Part shown: positions 16,081 through 25,523 of the stretch, piece by piece | Layout of the letters: every line of letters starts with the position of its first letter | Numbering within the stretch: the stretch's first letter is position 1 | Position numbers and translations under genes: made by a program | NCBI RefSeq assembly: GCF_029623395.1 | Contig: NZ_JAPYKK010000001.1 | Location: forward strand, 1 to 64,000 | Reading direction: 5' to 3' | Origin: Sphingomonas echinoides | GTDB lineage: Bacteria > Pseudomonadota > Alphaproteobacteria > Sphingomonadales > Sphingomonadaceae | DNA length: 64,000 nucleotides | Notes under the pieces: model-generated | What the model was told of the DNA's origin: nothing | Seen by the model: the letters and a program-made list of their open reading frames with translations, nothing else | Databases searched by the model: none

Positions 16081-16178
16081 CGATCGTTCACGATCGCATC
16101 GCCGCTTTCGCATGGCGTTAGCGCGACGCCAAGGTGACATTGATGTCATCTGTCAGGCGTTAACCTCATAAGGTTAAC
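16081..16178. promoter_or_regulatory. Divergent promoter region with three palindromes
   Basis: Between the GH18/NodB/GT2 gene (minus) and the reductase gene (plus) are CGATCGttcaCGATCG (16081-16096), TGACATtgATGTCA (16135-16148) and GTTAACCTCATAAGGTTAAC (16159-16178). The last two are perfect and 10 bases apart. They look like operators for dimeric regulators that could affect both genes. The cognate regulators are unknown. Confidence 0.5.
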
Positions 16179-16232
16179 CGCTTGCTCCCCGGTCGCTTCC
16201 GGTTACGATCATCGGGCAGGAGAGCGAACCCA

Positions 16233-17528
16233 ATGCGTCACATCGCGATCGTCGGTTCCGGACCGGCAGGATATTACACCGCGGAGGCATGCCAGAAAGC
16301 GTTCGGGGACGACTGCCGCGTCGATATCATCGATCGGCTGCCTGTTCCCTACGGGCTGATCCGCAGCGGCGTCGCGCCCGACCACCAATCGATCAAGGCG
16401 GTGGCGCGGCGGTACGAAGCGGTCGCGCTGAGCGATACGGTGCGGTTCGTCGGCAACGTCTCGGTCGGTGAGGCGGTATCGGTGCCCGAATTGCTGGACC
16501 TGTACGACGCGGTCGTGCTCGCCACCGGCGCGCCCGCCGACAAGCCTTTGGGCGTGCCCGGCGACGATCTGCCCGGCGTGATCGGCTCCGCCGCATTCGT
16601 CGGCTGGTATAACGGCCACCCGGATTTCGCGGCGCTCGATCCGCCGATCGGCGGGCTCGACGCGGTCGTCGTCGGCGCGGGGAACGTCGCGCTCGACGTC
16701 GCGCGGATCCTGGCGAAGACCGAGGCCGAATTCGGCGGATCCGACATCGTCGGCCACGCGCTCGACCGGCTGCGCGCCGCGGAACACGCCACGGTCACGC
16801 TGCTTGCCCGGCGCGGACCGCATCAGATCGCGATGACGCCCAAGGAACTGGGGGAACTGGCACATCTGACGCGTGCGGTCCCGCTGGTCGATCCGGCGGA
16901 CTTGCCGCCGCTCGCGGACGACGCCGCACTCGACCCCGGAATGCGCAAGGCGGTCACGCATCTGCGCGACTTTGCGCAACCCCAACAGGACAAACCGGTC
17001 CGGATCGTGTTCGACTTTTTCGCGCGCCCCGTCCGCGTCGAAGGCGCCACCCACGCCGAGCGCGTGATCGTTGCGCGCACCCGACTCGACGAGTCCGGAC
17101 GGCTGGTCGACACGGGCGAGGAATATGCGCTTCCCGCGACCCTGGTGGTCAGCTGCATCGGATACCGCACGCCCCCGATCGCGGGGGTGCCGTATGACGA
17201 CGCGCTTGGCCGCTTTGCCAATGTCGATGGGCGAATCGCGCCGGGGTTGTACGCGGTCGGCTGGGCGAGGCGCGGTCCGACGGGTACGATCGGCACCAAC
17301 CGGCCCGACGGCTTTGCGATCGCGGACCTGATTGCGGCCGACATTGCGCGCGGCAGCCAGAAGGCGGGTCGCGCGGGCCTCGATTCGGTGCTGACCGAGC
17401 GCGACATAGACATCGTCACTTTCCGCGACTGGCAGAAGATCGAAGCCGCGGAAGTCACCCGCGCACGCGACGGTGCCCCGCGCGAAAAGTTCGCCACGAT
17501 CGCTGAGATGCTCGACGCCCGGATATGA
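16233..17528 (+). CDS. FAD-dependent ferredoxin/adrenodoxin--NADP+ reductase family protein
   Basis: 431 aa from the ATG at 16233, chosen for the GGAGAG ribosome site 12 bases upstream and because it begins directly with the FAD Rossmann motif IAVGSGPAGYY-like sequence (IVGSGPAGYYTAEA, residues 6-19). LPVPYGLIRSGVAPDHQ and VVGAGNVALDVARIL (NADPH-binding) match the FprA/adrenodoxin reductase family, and the C-terminal GWARRGPTGTIGTNRPD is also typical. It probably passes electrons from NADPH to a ferredoxin, for example for cytochrome P450 or Fe-S pathways. No ferredoxin gene is adjacent. Confidence 0.88.
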   Translation: MRHIAIVGSGPAGYYTAEACQKAFGDDCRVDIIDRLPVPYGLIRSGVAPDHQSIKAVARRYEAVALSDTVRFVGNVSVGEAVSVPELLDLYDAVVLATGAPADKPLGVPGDDLPGVIGSAAFVGWYNGHPDFAALDPPIGGLDAVVVGAGNVALDVARILAKTEAEFGGSDIVGHALDRLRAAEHATVTLLARRGPHQIAMTPKELGELAHLTRAVPLVDPADLPPLADDAALDPGMRKAVTHLRDFAQPQQDKPVRIVFDFFARPVRVEGATHAERVIVARTRLDESGRLVDTGEEYALPATLVVSCIGYRTPPIAGVPYDDALGRFANVDGRIAPGLYAVGWARRGPTGTIGTNRPDGFAIADLIAADIARGSQKAGRAGLDSVLTERDIDIVTFRDWQKIEAAEVTRARDGAPREKFATIAEMLDARI

Positions 17529-17611
17529 TCCCGGCGCAATTGCGGGGTCGGCGCAACTTTTCGCTTGCTAGGGTGCCCCTCCCCGGCTAACCGCTCGCCC
17601 CTGCAATGTGT

Positions 17612-17688
17612 CGGGGCGTGGCGCAGTCTGGTAGCGCACTGGTCTCGGGGTCCAGGGGTCGTAGGTTCGAATCCTATCGCCCCGACCA
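17612..17688 (+). tRNA. tRNA-Pro (anticodon CGG)
   Basis: 77 bases including an encoded CCA. The acceptor stem CGGGGCG pairs with CGCCCCG, the D-stem is GCGC/GCGC, the anticodon loop CTCGGGG places CGG at positions 34-36, and the T-arm TAGG-TTCGAAT-CCTA is intact. It reads the Pro codon CCG, common in this GC-rich sequence. Confidence 0.95.
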
Positions 17689-17828
17689 TTGCAGCGATCG
17701 CTTCGCCCGAATGGGCTCGAGGCGGTCTTCCCCGAAATCATGCCGGCGTGTGTACGCCCCCACGGCGACATGCGGCGTCCATTGTGCACGTCCCGCTGTA
17801 GGCCGCGCGCTTCGTTACCGTGACCTTC

Positions 17829-17860
17829 GCAACCACCCCGGCCTTCGCCGGGGTGGTTGC
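17829..17860. terminator. Perfect 14-bp hairpin downstream of tRNA-Pro and the peroxiredoxin gene
   Basis: GCAACCACCCCGGC and GCCGGGGTGGTTGC pair perfectly around a 4-base loop. It lies between the plus-strand tRNA and the minus-strand peroxiredoxin gene, so it may end both transcripts, though no T-run follows. The CCCCGGC/GCCGGGG core recurs at 26.9-27.1, 59.6 and 62.7 kb, so it may also be a repeat family member. Confidence 0.5.
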
Positions 17861-17867
17861 GACACGG

Positions 17868-18422
17868 TCAGCCCTTGTGCTTCGCGCGCCAGTCGCGAAC
17901 CGCAGCGAGCGTACCTTCGACATGACCGACCGGGTTGTTCTGCGTCAGTTCGTAGATCACCTCGCCGGTCGGCGCGATGACGTAGGACGTGCGGCTCGTG
18001 ATCTTCGAACCCGCGGCATAGGACACGTCGTAATTCGTGATCATCGGCGGCGTGGCGGCGGCGACCGGGAAGGCGCTGCGGCATTCTTCCTTCGAGAATG
18101 CATCGATCTTGTCGATCCCGCCCGCCGTCAGCCCGACCAGCGTCGCGCCCGCCTTCTTGAAGTCGGCCGCGGCTTCGGCGAACTTGTGCGCCTCGATCGT
18201 GCAGCCCGCGGTGAAGGCGGCGGGGAAGAAATACACGACCACCGGCCCCTTCTTGAGCGCCGCCGCGAGCGAGAAGGTGAACGGTTTGCCCCCGAGCGCG
18301 CCCTGCGTGGAAAAATCGGGTGCCTTGGCCCCGACTTTCAGCGCGGCGGTGGCGGGCGCTGCGAGCGCGACGGTCGCGGCCAGAGCAAGGGCGGCGGCAG
18401 CATAGGGGCGAGCGAGCTTCAT
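17868..18422 (-). CDS. Secreted peroxiredoxin (AhpC/TSA family)
   Basis: 184 aa from the ATG at 18422, which has AGGAG 7 bases upstream; a longer in-frame start at 18449 is less likely. An Ala-rich signal peptide (cleavage near ATAAL, residues 27-31) precedes a thioredoxin-fold domain. It holds the peroxidatic cysteine motif FPAAFTAGCTIE, and a second Cys follows in SKEECRSAF. It likely reduces peroxides in the periplasm. The gene diverges from lepA. Confidence 0.85.
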   Translation of the reverse strand: MKLARPYAAAALALAATVALAAPATAALKVGAKAPDFSTQGALGGKPFTFSLAAALKKGPVVVYFFPAAFTAGCTIEAHKFAEAAADFKKAGATLVGLTAGGIDKIDAFSKEECRSAFPVAAATPPMITNYDVSYAAGSKITSRTSYVIAPTGEVIYELTQNNPVGHVEGTLAAVRDWRAKHKG

Positions 18423-18544
18423 GCGGATTCTCCTGGCGATGTTTTGCAAAGCCTAGCTCGCCCCCTTTTGTTCCGCCAGCGGCAATCGGTTCCTGACGAA
18501 TCGCCCATGTTGCGTTGCCCTGTGCGCATGCTATCGCCGCAAGC

Positions 18545-20368
18545 ATGACCACCCCGCTTGACCGCATCCGCAATTTTTCGATCATCGCCCATATCGACCA
18601 TGGCAAGTCGACCCTCGCCGACCGGCTGATCCAGCAAACCGGCGGCCTGACCGCGCGCGAAATGTCCGAGCAGGTGCTCGACAATATGGACATCGAGAAG
18701 GAGCGCGGGATCACGATCAAGGCGCAGACCGTGCGCCTCGCCTATCGCGCCAAGGACGGTCTCGATTACGTCCTCAACCTGATGGACACTCCGGGGCATG
18801 TCGACTTCGCCTATGAAGTGAGCCGCAGCCTCGCCGCGTGCGAGGGCGCGCTGCTCGTGGTCGACGCGGCGCAGGGCGTCGAGGCGCAGACCTTGGCCAA
18901 CGTCTATCAGTCGATCGAGCATGACCACGAGATCGTGCCCGTCATCAACAAGATCGATCTCCCCGCCGCCGAGCCCGAAAAGGTCCGCAAGGAAATCGAG
19001 GACGTGATCGGCATCGACGCGTCCGGCGCGGTGCTTGCGTCCGCCAAGTCGGGGATCGGCATCGAGGACATCCTCGAGGCGATCGTCACCAAGATCCCAC
19101 CGCCCAAGGGCGATCCCGAGGCACCGCTCAAGGCGATGCTGGTCGACAGCTGGTACGATCCGTATCTCGGCGTCGTCATCCTTGTCCGCGTGATCGACGG
19201 CGTCCTTAAGAAGGGTCAGCAGATCAAGTTCATGCAGACCGGCACGATGCACCTGGTCGACCGGGTCGGGTGTTTCCGCCCCAAGATCGAGCAGCTGACC
19301 GAGCTCGGCACGGGCGAGATGGGCTTCATCACCGCGCAGATTAAAGAGGTCGCGCAGACTCGCGTCGGCGACACGATCACCGATGCGAAGCGTCCGGCTT
19401 TGGAAGCACTGGCGGGCTTCAAGGAAGTCCAGCCGGTGGTGTTCTGCGGGCTGTTCCCGGTCGACGCCAACGACTTCGAGAAACTGCGCGAGAGCATCAG
19501 CAAGTTGCGCCTCAACGATGCGAGCTTCTCGTTCGAGATGGAAACCTCGGCGGCGTTGGGCTTCGGCTTCCGCTGCGGGTTCTTGGGACTGCTCCACCTG
19601 GAGATCATTCAGGAGCGCCTGACGCGCGAATATGACCTCGACCTGATCACGACTGCGCCGTCGGTGGTGTACGAGATCGAGCTGACCCACCCCGATCCTG
19701 CGGGCACGACGCAAATCGAGTTGCACAACCCCGCCGACATGCCCGAGCCCAACAAGATCGCGACGATCAGCGAGCCGTGGATCGAGGCGACGATCTACGT
19801 CCCCGACGAATATCTCGGCAGCGTATTGAAGCTGTGCCAGGATCGCCGCGGTATCCAGAAGAACCTGACCTATGTCGGCGGCCGCGCGCAGGCGACCTAC
19901 GAGCTGCCGCTCAACGAAGTGGTGTTCGATTTCTACGATCGGCTGAAGTCGATGTCGAAGGGTTATGCCAGCTTCGATTACCATCAGATCGGCTATCGCG
20001 AGGGCGATCTCGTCAAGATGAGCATCCTCGTCAACGAGGAGCCGGTCGACGCGCTGTCGATGATCGTCCACCGCGGCACCGCAGAAGTGCGCGGGCGCGG
20101 GATGGTCGAGCGGTTGAAGGACCTGATCCCGCGCCATCTGTTCAAGATCCCGATCCAGGCGGCGATCGGCGGCAAGGTGATCGCGCGCGAGACGATCAGC
20201 GCGATGCGCAAGGACGTGACCGCAAAATGCTATGGCGGCGACGCGACGCGCAAGAAGAAGCTGCTGGAAAAGCAGAAGAAGGGCAAAGCGAAGATGCGCG
20301 AGTACGGCTCGGTCAGCATCCCGCAGGAAGCGTTCATCGCCGCGCTGCGAATGGGCGACGACGGCTGA
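18545..20368 (+). CDS. lepA: Elongation factor 4 (LepA)
   Basis: Translational GTPase acting on ribosomes. The 607 aa from the ATG at 18545 match the family length; an earlier ATG at 18515 adds 10 unsupported residues. G-domain motifs are visible: AHIDHGKST (P-loop), EKERGITI (switch I), DTPGHVDF (switch II) and NKIDLP. The C-terminal LepA-specific domain ends in [20 protein letters not shown] and [13 protein letters not shown], which distinguishes it from EF-G. Only 122 bases separate it from the divergent peroxiredoxin gene. Confidence 0.97.
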   Translation: MTTPLDRIRNFSIIAHIDHGKSTLADRLIQQTGGLTAREMSEQVLDNMDIEKERGITIKAQTVRLAYRAKDGLDYVLNLMDTPGHVDFAYEVSRSLAACEGALLVVDAAQGVEAQTLANVYQSIEHDHEIVPVINKIDLPAAEPEKVRKEIEDVIGIDASGAVLASAKSGIGIEDILEAIVTKIPPPKGDPEAPLKAMLVDSWYDPYLGVVILVRVIDGVLKKGQQIKFMQTGTMHLVDRVGCFRPKIEQLTELGTGEMGFITAQIKEVAQTRVGDTITDAKRPALEALAGFKEVQPVVFCGLFPVDANDFEKLRESISKLRLNDASFSFEMETSAALGFGFRCGFLGLLHLEIIQERLTREYDLDLITTAPSVVYEIELTHPDPAGTTQIELHNPADMPEPNKIATISEPWIEATIYVPDEYLGSVLKLCQDRRGIQKNLTYVGGRAQATYELPLNEVVFDFYDRLKSMSKGYASFDYHQIGYREGDLVKMSILVNEEPVDALSMIVHRGTAEVRGRGMVERLKDLIPRHLFKIPIQAAIGGKVIARETISAMRKDVTAKCYGGDATRKKKLLEKQKKGKAKMREYGSVSIPQEAFIAALRMGDDG

Positions 20369-20431
20369 CGCACTGGGGGTTGGGCTCGCCCGCCCCCCTA
20401 CTAACCGTCACTCCGCGCCTCCAAAGGCTTC

Positions 20432-20522
20432 CGTCATGCTGAACTTGTTTCAGCATCCACCGCGGAACAGGCATCGTCCGGACTCGCGGAGGGCTGGATC
20501 CTGAAACAAGTTCAGGATGACG
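20432..20522. repeat. 91-bp inverted-repeat element, copy A
   Basis: Bounded by CGTCATGCTGAACTTG and CAAGTTCAGGATGACG. Each end is itself a hairpin (TGCTGAACTTGTTTCAGCA and ATCCTGAAACAAGTTCAGG-AT). A copy of identical length lies in the opposite orientation at 26929-27019, with 85 of 91 bases the same by my alignment. It fills most of the lepA-FKBP intergenic gap. Non-coding. Confidence 0.85.
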
Positions 20523-20584
20523 GACGGTTTTTCAGAACGCTCGCCTTCCCGGGAATGACGGCGTTAGCGACCGACCTCAAACGC

Positions 20585-20612
20585 CAAAAACCCCGACCAA
20601 AGCCGGGGTTCT
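20585..20612 (-). terminator. Rho-independent terminator of the FKBP gene
   Basis: On the minus strand AACCCCG and CGGGGTT pair across a short loop and are followed directly by TTT. It lies 28 bases beyond the FKBP stop codon. It may also stop lepA transcription from the other side. Confidence 0.7.
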
Positions 20613-20639
20613 GGTATCATTGGCAATGTGTCGAAGCGC

Positions 20640-21287
20640 TCAGTTGCCCTGCGGCACAGCTCCACCCGGGGCTCCGCCCGGAACGCCACCAGGCGCACCC
20701 GGCATTCCGCCTGGCGGCATGCCGCCAGGAGCGCCGCCGCCCTGCATCATCTGCTGCTGCATCATTTGCTGCTGCTGAAGCTGCTGGACCGCGGCCTTGG
20801 ACAGGAAATCGAGCATCTCGATGTCGAACACCAGCGTGGAATGCGCCGGCATCCCCGGACGCGCGGTGTCGCCATAGGCAAGGCTAGGCTTGATCCACAC
20901 GCGGTATTTGCCGCCCTTGGGGATCAGCGACAGCGCTTCCTCGAACCCGGGAACGACCTGATGCTCGCCAAGCGGCACCGGGAACGGACGCTGGCTCTTG
21001 TCGAACACCGTTCCGTCGACGAACTTGCCCTCGTAATTGACGAGCGCGACGTCCTGGTCGGTCGGCGGGGCACCGGTGCCCGGCGTCAGCACCTGATATT
21101 GCAGGCCCGACGGCGTCTGCTTGACGCCCTTCTTCTGCGCATTGTGCGAGAGGAAGGTCGCTGCCGGATCAACCGGGGTCTGCACCGCCAGCGCCGCAGC
21201 GCCAACCGCGGCCACCGCGATGCCGGCCCACAGATACACCAACACACGCCGCTTGACGGGCTTCAGCGGAACAGCGGTGATCGACAT
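20640..21287 (-). CDS. FKBP-type peptidyl-prolyl cis-trans isomerase, membrane-anchored
   Basis: 215 aa. An N-terminal signal anchor (about residues 15-35) is followed by an FKBP domain at about residues 60-165, with VNYEGKFVDGTVFDKS, VVPGFEEALSLIPKGGKYRVWIKP-type core and AHSTLVFDIEML. The C-terminal 50 residues are a Gln/Met stretch and then Gly/Pro/Met-rich repeats (GGMPPGGMPGAPGG), low complexity and probably disordered. It likely assists folding of exported proteins in the periplasm. rpsU lies upstream on the same strand. Confidence 0.9.
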   Translation of the reverse strand: MSITAVPLKPVKRRVLVYLWAGIAVAAVGAAALAVQTPVDPAATFLSHNAQKKGVKQTPSGLQYQVLTPGTGAPPTDQDVALVNYEGKFVDGTVFDKSQRPFPVPLGEHQVVPGFEEALSLIPKGGKYRVWIKPSLAYGDTARPGMPAHSTLVFDIEMLDFLSKAAVQQLQQQQMMQQQMMQGGGAPGGMPPGGMPGAPGGVPGGAPGGAVPQGN

Positions 21288-21324
21288 GGGCGCTCCCAGG
21301 TGGGCGGTCGGGTCAGTAGAAGAG

Positions 21325-21352
21325 AGACTGGCGGGCCAATCACGACCCGCCC
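21325..21352 (-). terminator. Hairpin downstream of rpsU
   Basis: GGCGGG and CCCGCC pair across about 10 bases on the minus strand, followed by AGTCTCTCTT. It lies between the rpsU stop and the FKBP start, so it could attenuate or end rpsU transcription. Confidence 0.45.
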
Positions 21353-21364
21353 GAAGTTACGGTG

Positions 21365-21571
21365 TTACCGTGCTCCGTCACGCTCCATGCGCTTACGCTC
21401 GAGCTTGCGCGCGCGACGAACGGCAGCGGCACGCTCGCGGGCGCGCTTCTCGCTCGGCTTCTCGTAATGCCGGCGCAACTTCATTTCGCGGTAAACGCCT
21501 TCGCGCTGCAGCTTCTTCTTGAGCGCGCGCAGCGCCTGGTCGACATTGTTGTCGCGAACGATGATTTGCAT
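21365..21571 (-). CDS. rpsU: 30S ribosomal protein bS21
   Basis: 68 aa, the usual size. It starts [20 protein letters not shown] and continues into a strongly basic helix ([19 protein letters not shown]), which identifies bS21. This protein sits near the 16S 3' end and affects initiation. It is encoded upstream of the FKBP gene on the same strand. Confidence 0.95.
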   Translation of the reverse strand: MQIIVRDNNVDQALRALKKKLQREGVYREMKLRRHYEKPSEKRARERAAAVRRARKLERKRMERDGAR

Positions 21572-21724
21572 AAACCCGAACAGCTCCGAATCGATAGAAA
21601 AGCGCCGCCGCGAACATCAGGTCCGCGTCGCAAGGCGTGCGCCCTACACGGCTGGGTTGTAAGTTTCAACCCGTGGCACAGCTTTTACGTGACTTGCCGG
21701 CCCTCCCCTCGCTAAGCGAACGGC

Positions 21725-23155
21725 ATGACCGGAACACCGCTTACCCTATATAACAGCCTGACGCGAACGCTAGAGCCCTTCGCGCCGATCGACCCGCATG
21801 TCGTGCGGATCTACACCTGTGGCCCGACCGTCTATAACTATCAGCACATCGGCAACATGCGCGCGTTCCTGTTCGCGGACACGCTGGGGCGGGTGATTCG
21901 CTGGAAGGGTTGGCCGACCAAGCACGTCATCAACATCACCGACGTCGGCCATCTGACGAGCGACGCGGACGCGGGCGACGACAAGATGGAAAAGGCCGCC
22001 GCCGCGCAGGCCAAGTCGATCTGGGACATCGCCGCGCATTATACCGCCGCGTTCAAGGACGACGTCGCGCGGCTCAATATCGAGCCGCCCGCCGAATGGA
22101 CCGTCGCGACCGACCACATCAACGAGATGATCGCCTTCGCGCAGAAGATCGAGCGCGACTGCTATCTCATCGACGGCGGGTTGTATTTCGATACGAGCAA
22201 GGTGCCGCATTATGGTGCGCTCGCGCGGGCGACAACCGATCAGGGTGAGAGCCGGATCGACCCGGTGTCGAGCAAGCGCAATGCCGCCGACTTCGCGATC
22301 TGGCGGCGCTCTCCCCCGGGCGAGCAGCGCCAGATGGAATGGGACTCGCCGTGGGGCAAGGGCGCGCCGGGGTGGCACCTCGAATGCTCGGTGATGAGCC
22401 TCAAGCATCTCGGGCATCCGTTCGACATCCATACCGGCGGGATCGACCACCGCGAGATCCACCATCCCAACGAGATCGCGCAGAACCAGGCGTTCTGTTC
22501 GTGCGAGGACACGGGCGCGCGAATCTGGATGCACAACAACTTCCTCGTAGATCGCGGCGGCAAGATGTCCAAGTCGACCGGCGAATTCCTGCGGTTGCAG
22601 ACGCTGGTCGACGCCGGGTTCCACCCGCTCGCCTATCGGCTGATGTGCCTGCAGGCGCACTATCGCAGCGAACTGGAGTTCACCTGGGACAATCTCGCGG
22701 CGGCGCTGACTCGGCTCAAGCGGCTGGTGATCGCGCTGGATGCGTTGCGCGGACGCGACGACGGGACGCTCAAGGGCGATGCCGAACTGTATCTGGCGCG
22801 GCTCGAGGAAGCGGTCGCGGACGACCTCAATACGCCGCGCGCGCTGACCGTGCTGGACGAACTGATCGCGGACAAGAAGCTGTCGCCGACGGTGCGGATC
22901 GGCGCGATCGCCGATTTCGATGCGGTGCTGGGGTTGCGCCTCGCCGAACTGACGAGGGCGGAAATGCGGTTGCGTCCGGGGAGTGCGACGATCGACGAAG
23001 GAACGATCGACGTGCGGATCGCGGAACGCAAGCAGGCCAGAATCGACAAGGACTTCGCGGCTTCGGATGCGATTCGCGATTCGCTCGCGGCGGCGGGGGT
23101 CGAGGTGATGGACGGCGATGCGCTGGGATGGGACTGGAAGTTGGGCGCTTCCTAG
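21725..23155 (+). CDS. cysS: Cysteine--tRNA ligase
   Basis: Class I aminoacyl-tRNA synthetase, 476 aa. The zinc-binding Cys lies in YTCGPTVYNYQHIGNMR (Cys32), the HIGH motif appears as HIGN (41-44), and KMSKS is at about 280-284 in GGKMSKSTGEF. The zinc-site motifs GWHLECS and GGIDHREIHHPNE are also present. Length and motif order are standard. The following 186 bases up to the convergent nitroreductase gene show no feature I can name. Confidence 0.97.
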   Translation: MTGTPLTLYNSLTRTLEPFAPIDPHVVRIYTCGPTVYNYQHIGNMRAFLFADTLGRVIRWKGWPTKHVINITDVGHLTSDADAGDDKMEKAAAAQAKSIWDIAAHYTAAFKDDVARLNIEPPAEWTVATDHINEMIAFAQKIERDCYLIDGGLYFDTSKVPHYGALARATTDQGESRIDPVSSKRNAADFAIWRRSPPGEQRQMEWDSPWGKGAPGWHLECSVMSLKHLGHPFDIHTGGIDHREIHHPNEIAQNQAFCSCEDTGARIWMHNNFLVDRGGKMSKSTGEFLRLQTLVDAGFHPLAYRLMCLQAHYRSELEFTWDNLAAALTRLKRLVIALDALRGRDDGTLKGDAELYLARLEEAVADDLNTPRALTVLDELIADKKLSPTVRIGAIADFDAVLGLRLAELTRAEMRLRPGSATIDEGTIDVRIAERKQARIDKDFAASDAIRDSLAAAGVEVMDGDALGWDWKLGAS

Positions 23156-23341
23156 GGCCAGACGTAAGGAGCACCTTGCGCGAATGCCGGCGTTCCGAGA
23201 GAGGGGCCAAGAACGCCCCCTCCCCCACGTCCGTCATTTCCGAACGGCGGGCTTGGATCGGTACCGCCGTTTCATCACAGCGTCCGCCAGTGGCGAACCC
23301 CGCGGGCACGGGGGTGACGGATGTGGCGGTGAAAGCGCGCC

Positions 23342-24007
23342 TCAATCGTGCACGGTCAGCCATTCCATTGTGGGCGCCCGCGCCGCCCGCACCGCATTCG
23401 CCGGATCGGCGGTGTCCTCCAGCCCGATCGCCATGCCACAGAACAGCATGCGTTCCCCGGGCAAGCCGATCGCTGCGCCGACCGTCTCTGGATACATCGC
23501 CCAGCATTCCTGCGCACACGTCGCCAGCCCCACCTCGACCGCAAGCAGCATCACGGTCTGAAGATACATGCCGAGGTCCGCCCATTGCGGCGGCCCCATC
23601 CGCCGGTCGATGCTGCAGAACAGGGCGGCGGGGGCGCCGAAGAACTGGAAGTTGCGCGCGAACCACGAGCGCCGCGCCGCCTTGTCGGCGCGCGGGATGC
23701 CGAGTTCGGCGTACAGCGCCTCCCCGACCGCGAAACGCCGGTCGCGGTATGGCGCGACGAGGTCACGGGGATAGATGTCATAGGCCGGCTCCTCGGTCTC
23801 GCCGCGCAACAGCTTCGCGGCGATCGTCTGCTTGAGCGCGGCGAGCGGTGCACCGGTCATCAGGTCGACGTGCCACGGCTGCAGATTTCCGCCGGTCGCC
23901 GCCCGCGCAGCCTTTGTAACGATCGCGTGCAACAGTTCCGTATCGACCGGGTTCGGGAGGAACCCGCGGACCGATCGCCGCGCCGCAATCGCTTCGCTGA
24001 CGATCAT
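23342..24007 (-). CDS. Nitroreductase family protein
   Basis: 221 aa from the ATG at 24007, chosen for the AAGGAG ribosome site 6 bases upstream; a 25-residue longer frame lacks support. EAIAARRSVRGFLPNPVD at the N-terminus is the FMN-binding family signature, and the WADLGMYLQTVMLLAVEVGL helix matches the core. It is probably an FMN- and NAD(P)H-dependent reductase of nitro compounds or quinones. It diverges from the thiolase operon with 101 bases between starts. Confidence 0.88.
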   Translation of the reverse strand: MIVSEAIAARRSVRGFLPNPVDTELLHAIVTKAARAATGGNLQPWHVDLMTGAPLAALKQTIAAKLLRGETEEPAYDIYPRDLVAPYRDRRFAVGEALYAELGIPRADKAARRSWFARNFQFFGAPAALFCSIDRRMGPPQWADLGMYLQTVMLLAVEVGLATCAQECWAMYPETVGAAIGLPGERMLFCGMAIGLEDTADPANAVRAARAPTMEWLTVHD

Positions 24008-24108
24008 GGAATCTCCTTTCGAGCCTTGGGTATGCAAGCGCACTCTTGCCCGGGACCGGCATTCAGGGCAAGACAGTTGCAAAATACAACCCTTATGGAG
24101 AGTCGAGC

Positions 24109-25281
24109 ATGGCCGAGGCCTATATCGTGGACGCAGTGCGCACCGCCGGCGGCAAGCGCGGCGGAAAGCTCGCCGGGTGGCATCCGGTCGATATGGCGGC
24201 AGCGGTGCTCGACGCGATCGTCGCGCGGACCGGGATCGACGGCGCGGCAGTCGACGACGTGATCATGGGCTGCGTCATGCAGGGCGGGCAACAGGCGGGG
24301 CAAGTCGGCCGCAACGCGGTGCTCGCGGCGAAGAACCTCCCCGACAGCGTCCCTGCCGTATCGATCGACCGGCAGTGCGGCTCGTCGCAACAGGCGATGC
24401 AATTCGCCGCGCAGGCGGTGATGTCGGGGACGCAGGACATCGTGATCGCAGCGGGGGTCGAGAGCATGACGCGCGTCCCGATGGGCACCACTGCGACGCT
24501 GTTCATGAAAGAGGGGCTGGGCAACTACAAGTCGCCGCTGCTCGAGGAGAAATACCCCGGCATCATGTTCAGCCAGTTCATGGGCGCGGAGATGATCGTC
24601 AAGAAGCATGGCTTCACCCGCGAGCAGCTCGACACGTTTGCGGTCGAAAGCCACCGCCGCGCCGCCGCCGCGACCGACCGGGGTGCGTTCGACAAAGAGA
24701 TCCTGGCGCTCGACGTCGAGACGCCCGACGGCATCATCAGCCACCGCACCGACGAAGGCATCCGCGCGGACGCGACACTGGAGAGCATCGGTTCGGTCAA
24801 ATTGCTGCAGGAAGGCGGCAGCATCACCGCCGCCAACGCCAGCCAGATCTGCGACGGCGCGTCGGCGGTGATGATCGTCAGCGAGCGCGCGCTCAAGGAA
24901 CATGGGCTGACCCCGCTCGCGCGCATCGTCAACCTGACCGTCACCGGGGGCGACCCGGTGATCATGCTCGAGGAACCGCTGTTCGCGACCGATCGTGCGT
25001 TGCAGCGCTCGGGGATGAAGATCGCGGATATCGACCTGTATGAGGTCAACGAGGCGTTCGCGCCGGTGCCGCTCGCGTGGCTCAAGCATACCGGCGCGGA
25101 TCACGCACGGCTGAACGTCAACGGCGGCGCGATTGCCTTGGGGCATCCGCTCGGCGCGTCTGGGACGAAGCTGATGGCGACCTTGGTCCATGCGCTGCAT
25201 GCATCGGGCGGGCGCTACGGCTTGCAGACGATGTGCGAAGGCGGCGGCATCGCCAACGTCACGATCATCGAACGGCTTTGA
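24109..25281 (+). CDS. Acetyl-CoA C-acyltransferase (thiolase)
   Basis: Thiolase of 390 aa from the ATG at 24109 (GGAGAG upstream); a longer frame from 24046 is not needed. The catalytic residues are in place: Cys90 in DRQCGSSQQA, His in GGAIALGHPLGASG and the second Cys in MCEGGGIAN. It condenses or cleaves acyl-CoAs. With the downstream SDR and hotdog thioesterase it forms an apparent acyl-CoA operon, perhaps for beta-oxidation or degradation of a branched or cyclic acid. Substrate cannot be read from sequence. Confidence 0.92.
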   Translation: MAEAYIVDAVRTAGGKRGGKLAGWHPVDMAAAVLDAIVARTGIDGAAVDDVIMGCVMQGGQQAGQVGRNAVLAAKNLPDSVPAVSIDRQCGSSQQAMQFAAQAVMSGTQDIVIAAGVESMTRVPMGTTATLFMKEGLGNYKSPLLEEKYPGIMFSQFMGAEMIVKKHGFTREQLDTFAVESHRRAAAATDRGAFDKEILALDVETPDGIISHRTDEGIRADATLESIGSVKLLQEGGSITAANASQICDGASAVMIVSERALKEHGLTPLARIVNLTVTGGDPVIMLEEPLFATDRALQRSGMKIADIDLYEVNEAFAPVPLAWLKHTGADHARLNVNGGAIALGHPLGASGTKLMATLVHALHASGGRYGLQTMCEGGGIANVTIIERL

Positions 25282-25287
25282 TCTACC

Positions 25288-25393
25288 TTAGCCCCTCCCC
25301 TTCAGGGGAGGGGTTGGGGTGGGGAAGTCCAGCAGAACAAACCTCTCTGCGAGGCACGCCCCACCCCCATCCCCTCCCCTGAAGGGGAGGGGC
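25288..25393. repeat. 106-bp palindromic repeat, copy 1
   Basis: Starts TTAGCCCCTCCCCTTCAGGG and ends CCTCCCCTGAAGGGGAGGGGC-like sequence, with the hairpin CCCCTCCCCTTCAGGGGAGGGG at the left end and its counterpart at the right. It is nearly identical to 25524-25629 (one difference by eye, CACGCCCC versus CACACCCC) and belongs to the family inserted in glyS. Confidence 0.85.
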
Positions 25394-25421
25394 GTTCTTG
25401 CTCCAAGGGAGGGACCCCGAC

Positions 25422-25517
25422 ATGAACCTAGACTCCAGCAAATCCGCGATCGTCACCGACGGTGCATCCGCCCGCGCCGCCAAGCGCGTCAACGCCGCGA
25501 TCATCGAACGACTCTGA
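25422..25517 (+). pseudogene. Chimeric relic ORF: 5' end of the SDR gene joined to the 3' end of the thiolase gene
   Basis: A 31-codon open frame between two copies of the 106-bp repeat. Its start, with a similar upstream context, copies the SDR gene beginning at 25658 (ACATGAACCTAGACTCC, then ATCGTCACCGACGGTGCATC against GTCGTCACCGGCGGCGCCTC). Its end, ATCATCGAACGACTCTGATCT, copies the thiolase end ATCATCGAACGGCTTTGATCT. This is what a tandem duplication followed by an internal deletion would leave. The frame remains open, but the peptide lacks any catalytic part. Confidence 0.7.
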
Positions 25518-25523
25518 TCTCAC

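Noticed and set aside
18419..20137. 572-codon minus-strand frame over lepA
   Set aside because: Complement of LepA, whose motifs are complete on the plus strand.
24045..24072. CTTGCCC...GGGCAAG inverted repeat in the nitroreductase/thiolase promoter
   Set aside because: Arms are only 7 bases with a 14-base spacer; too weak in this GC-rich sequence to call an operator.
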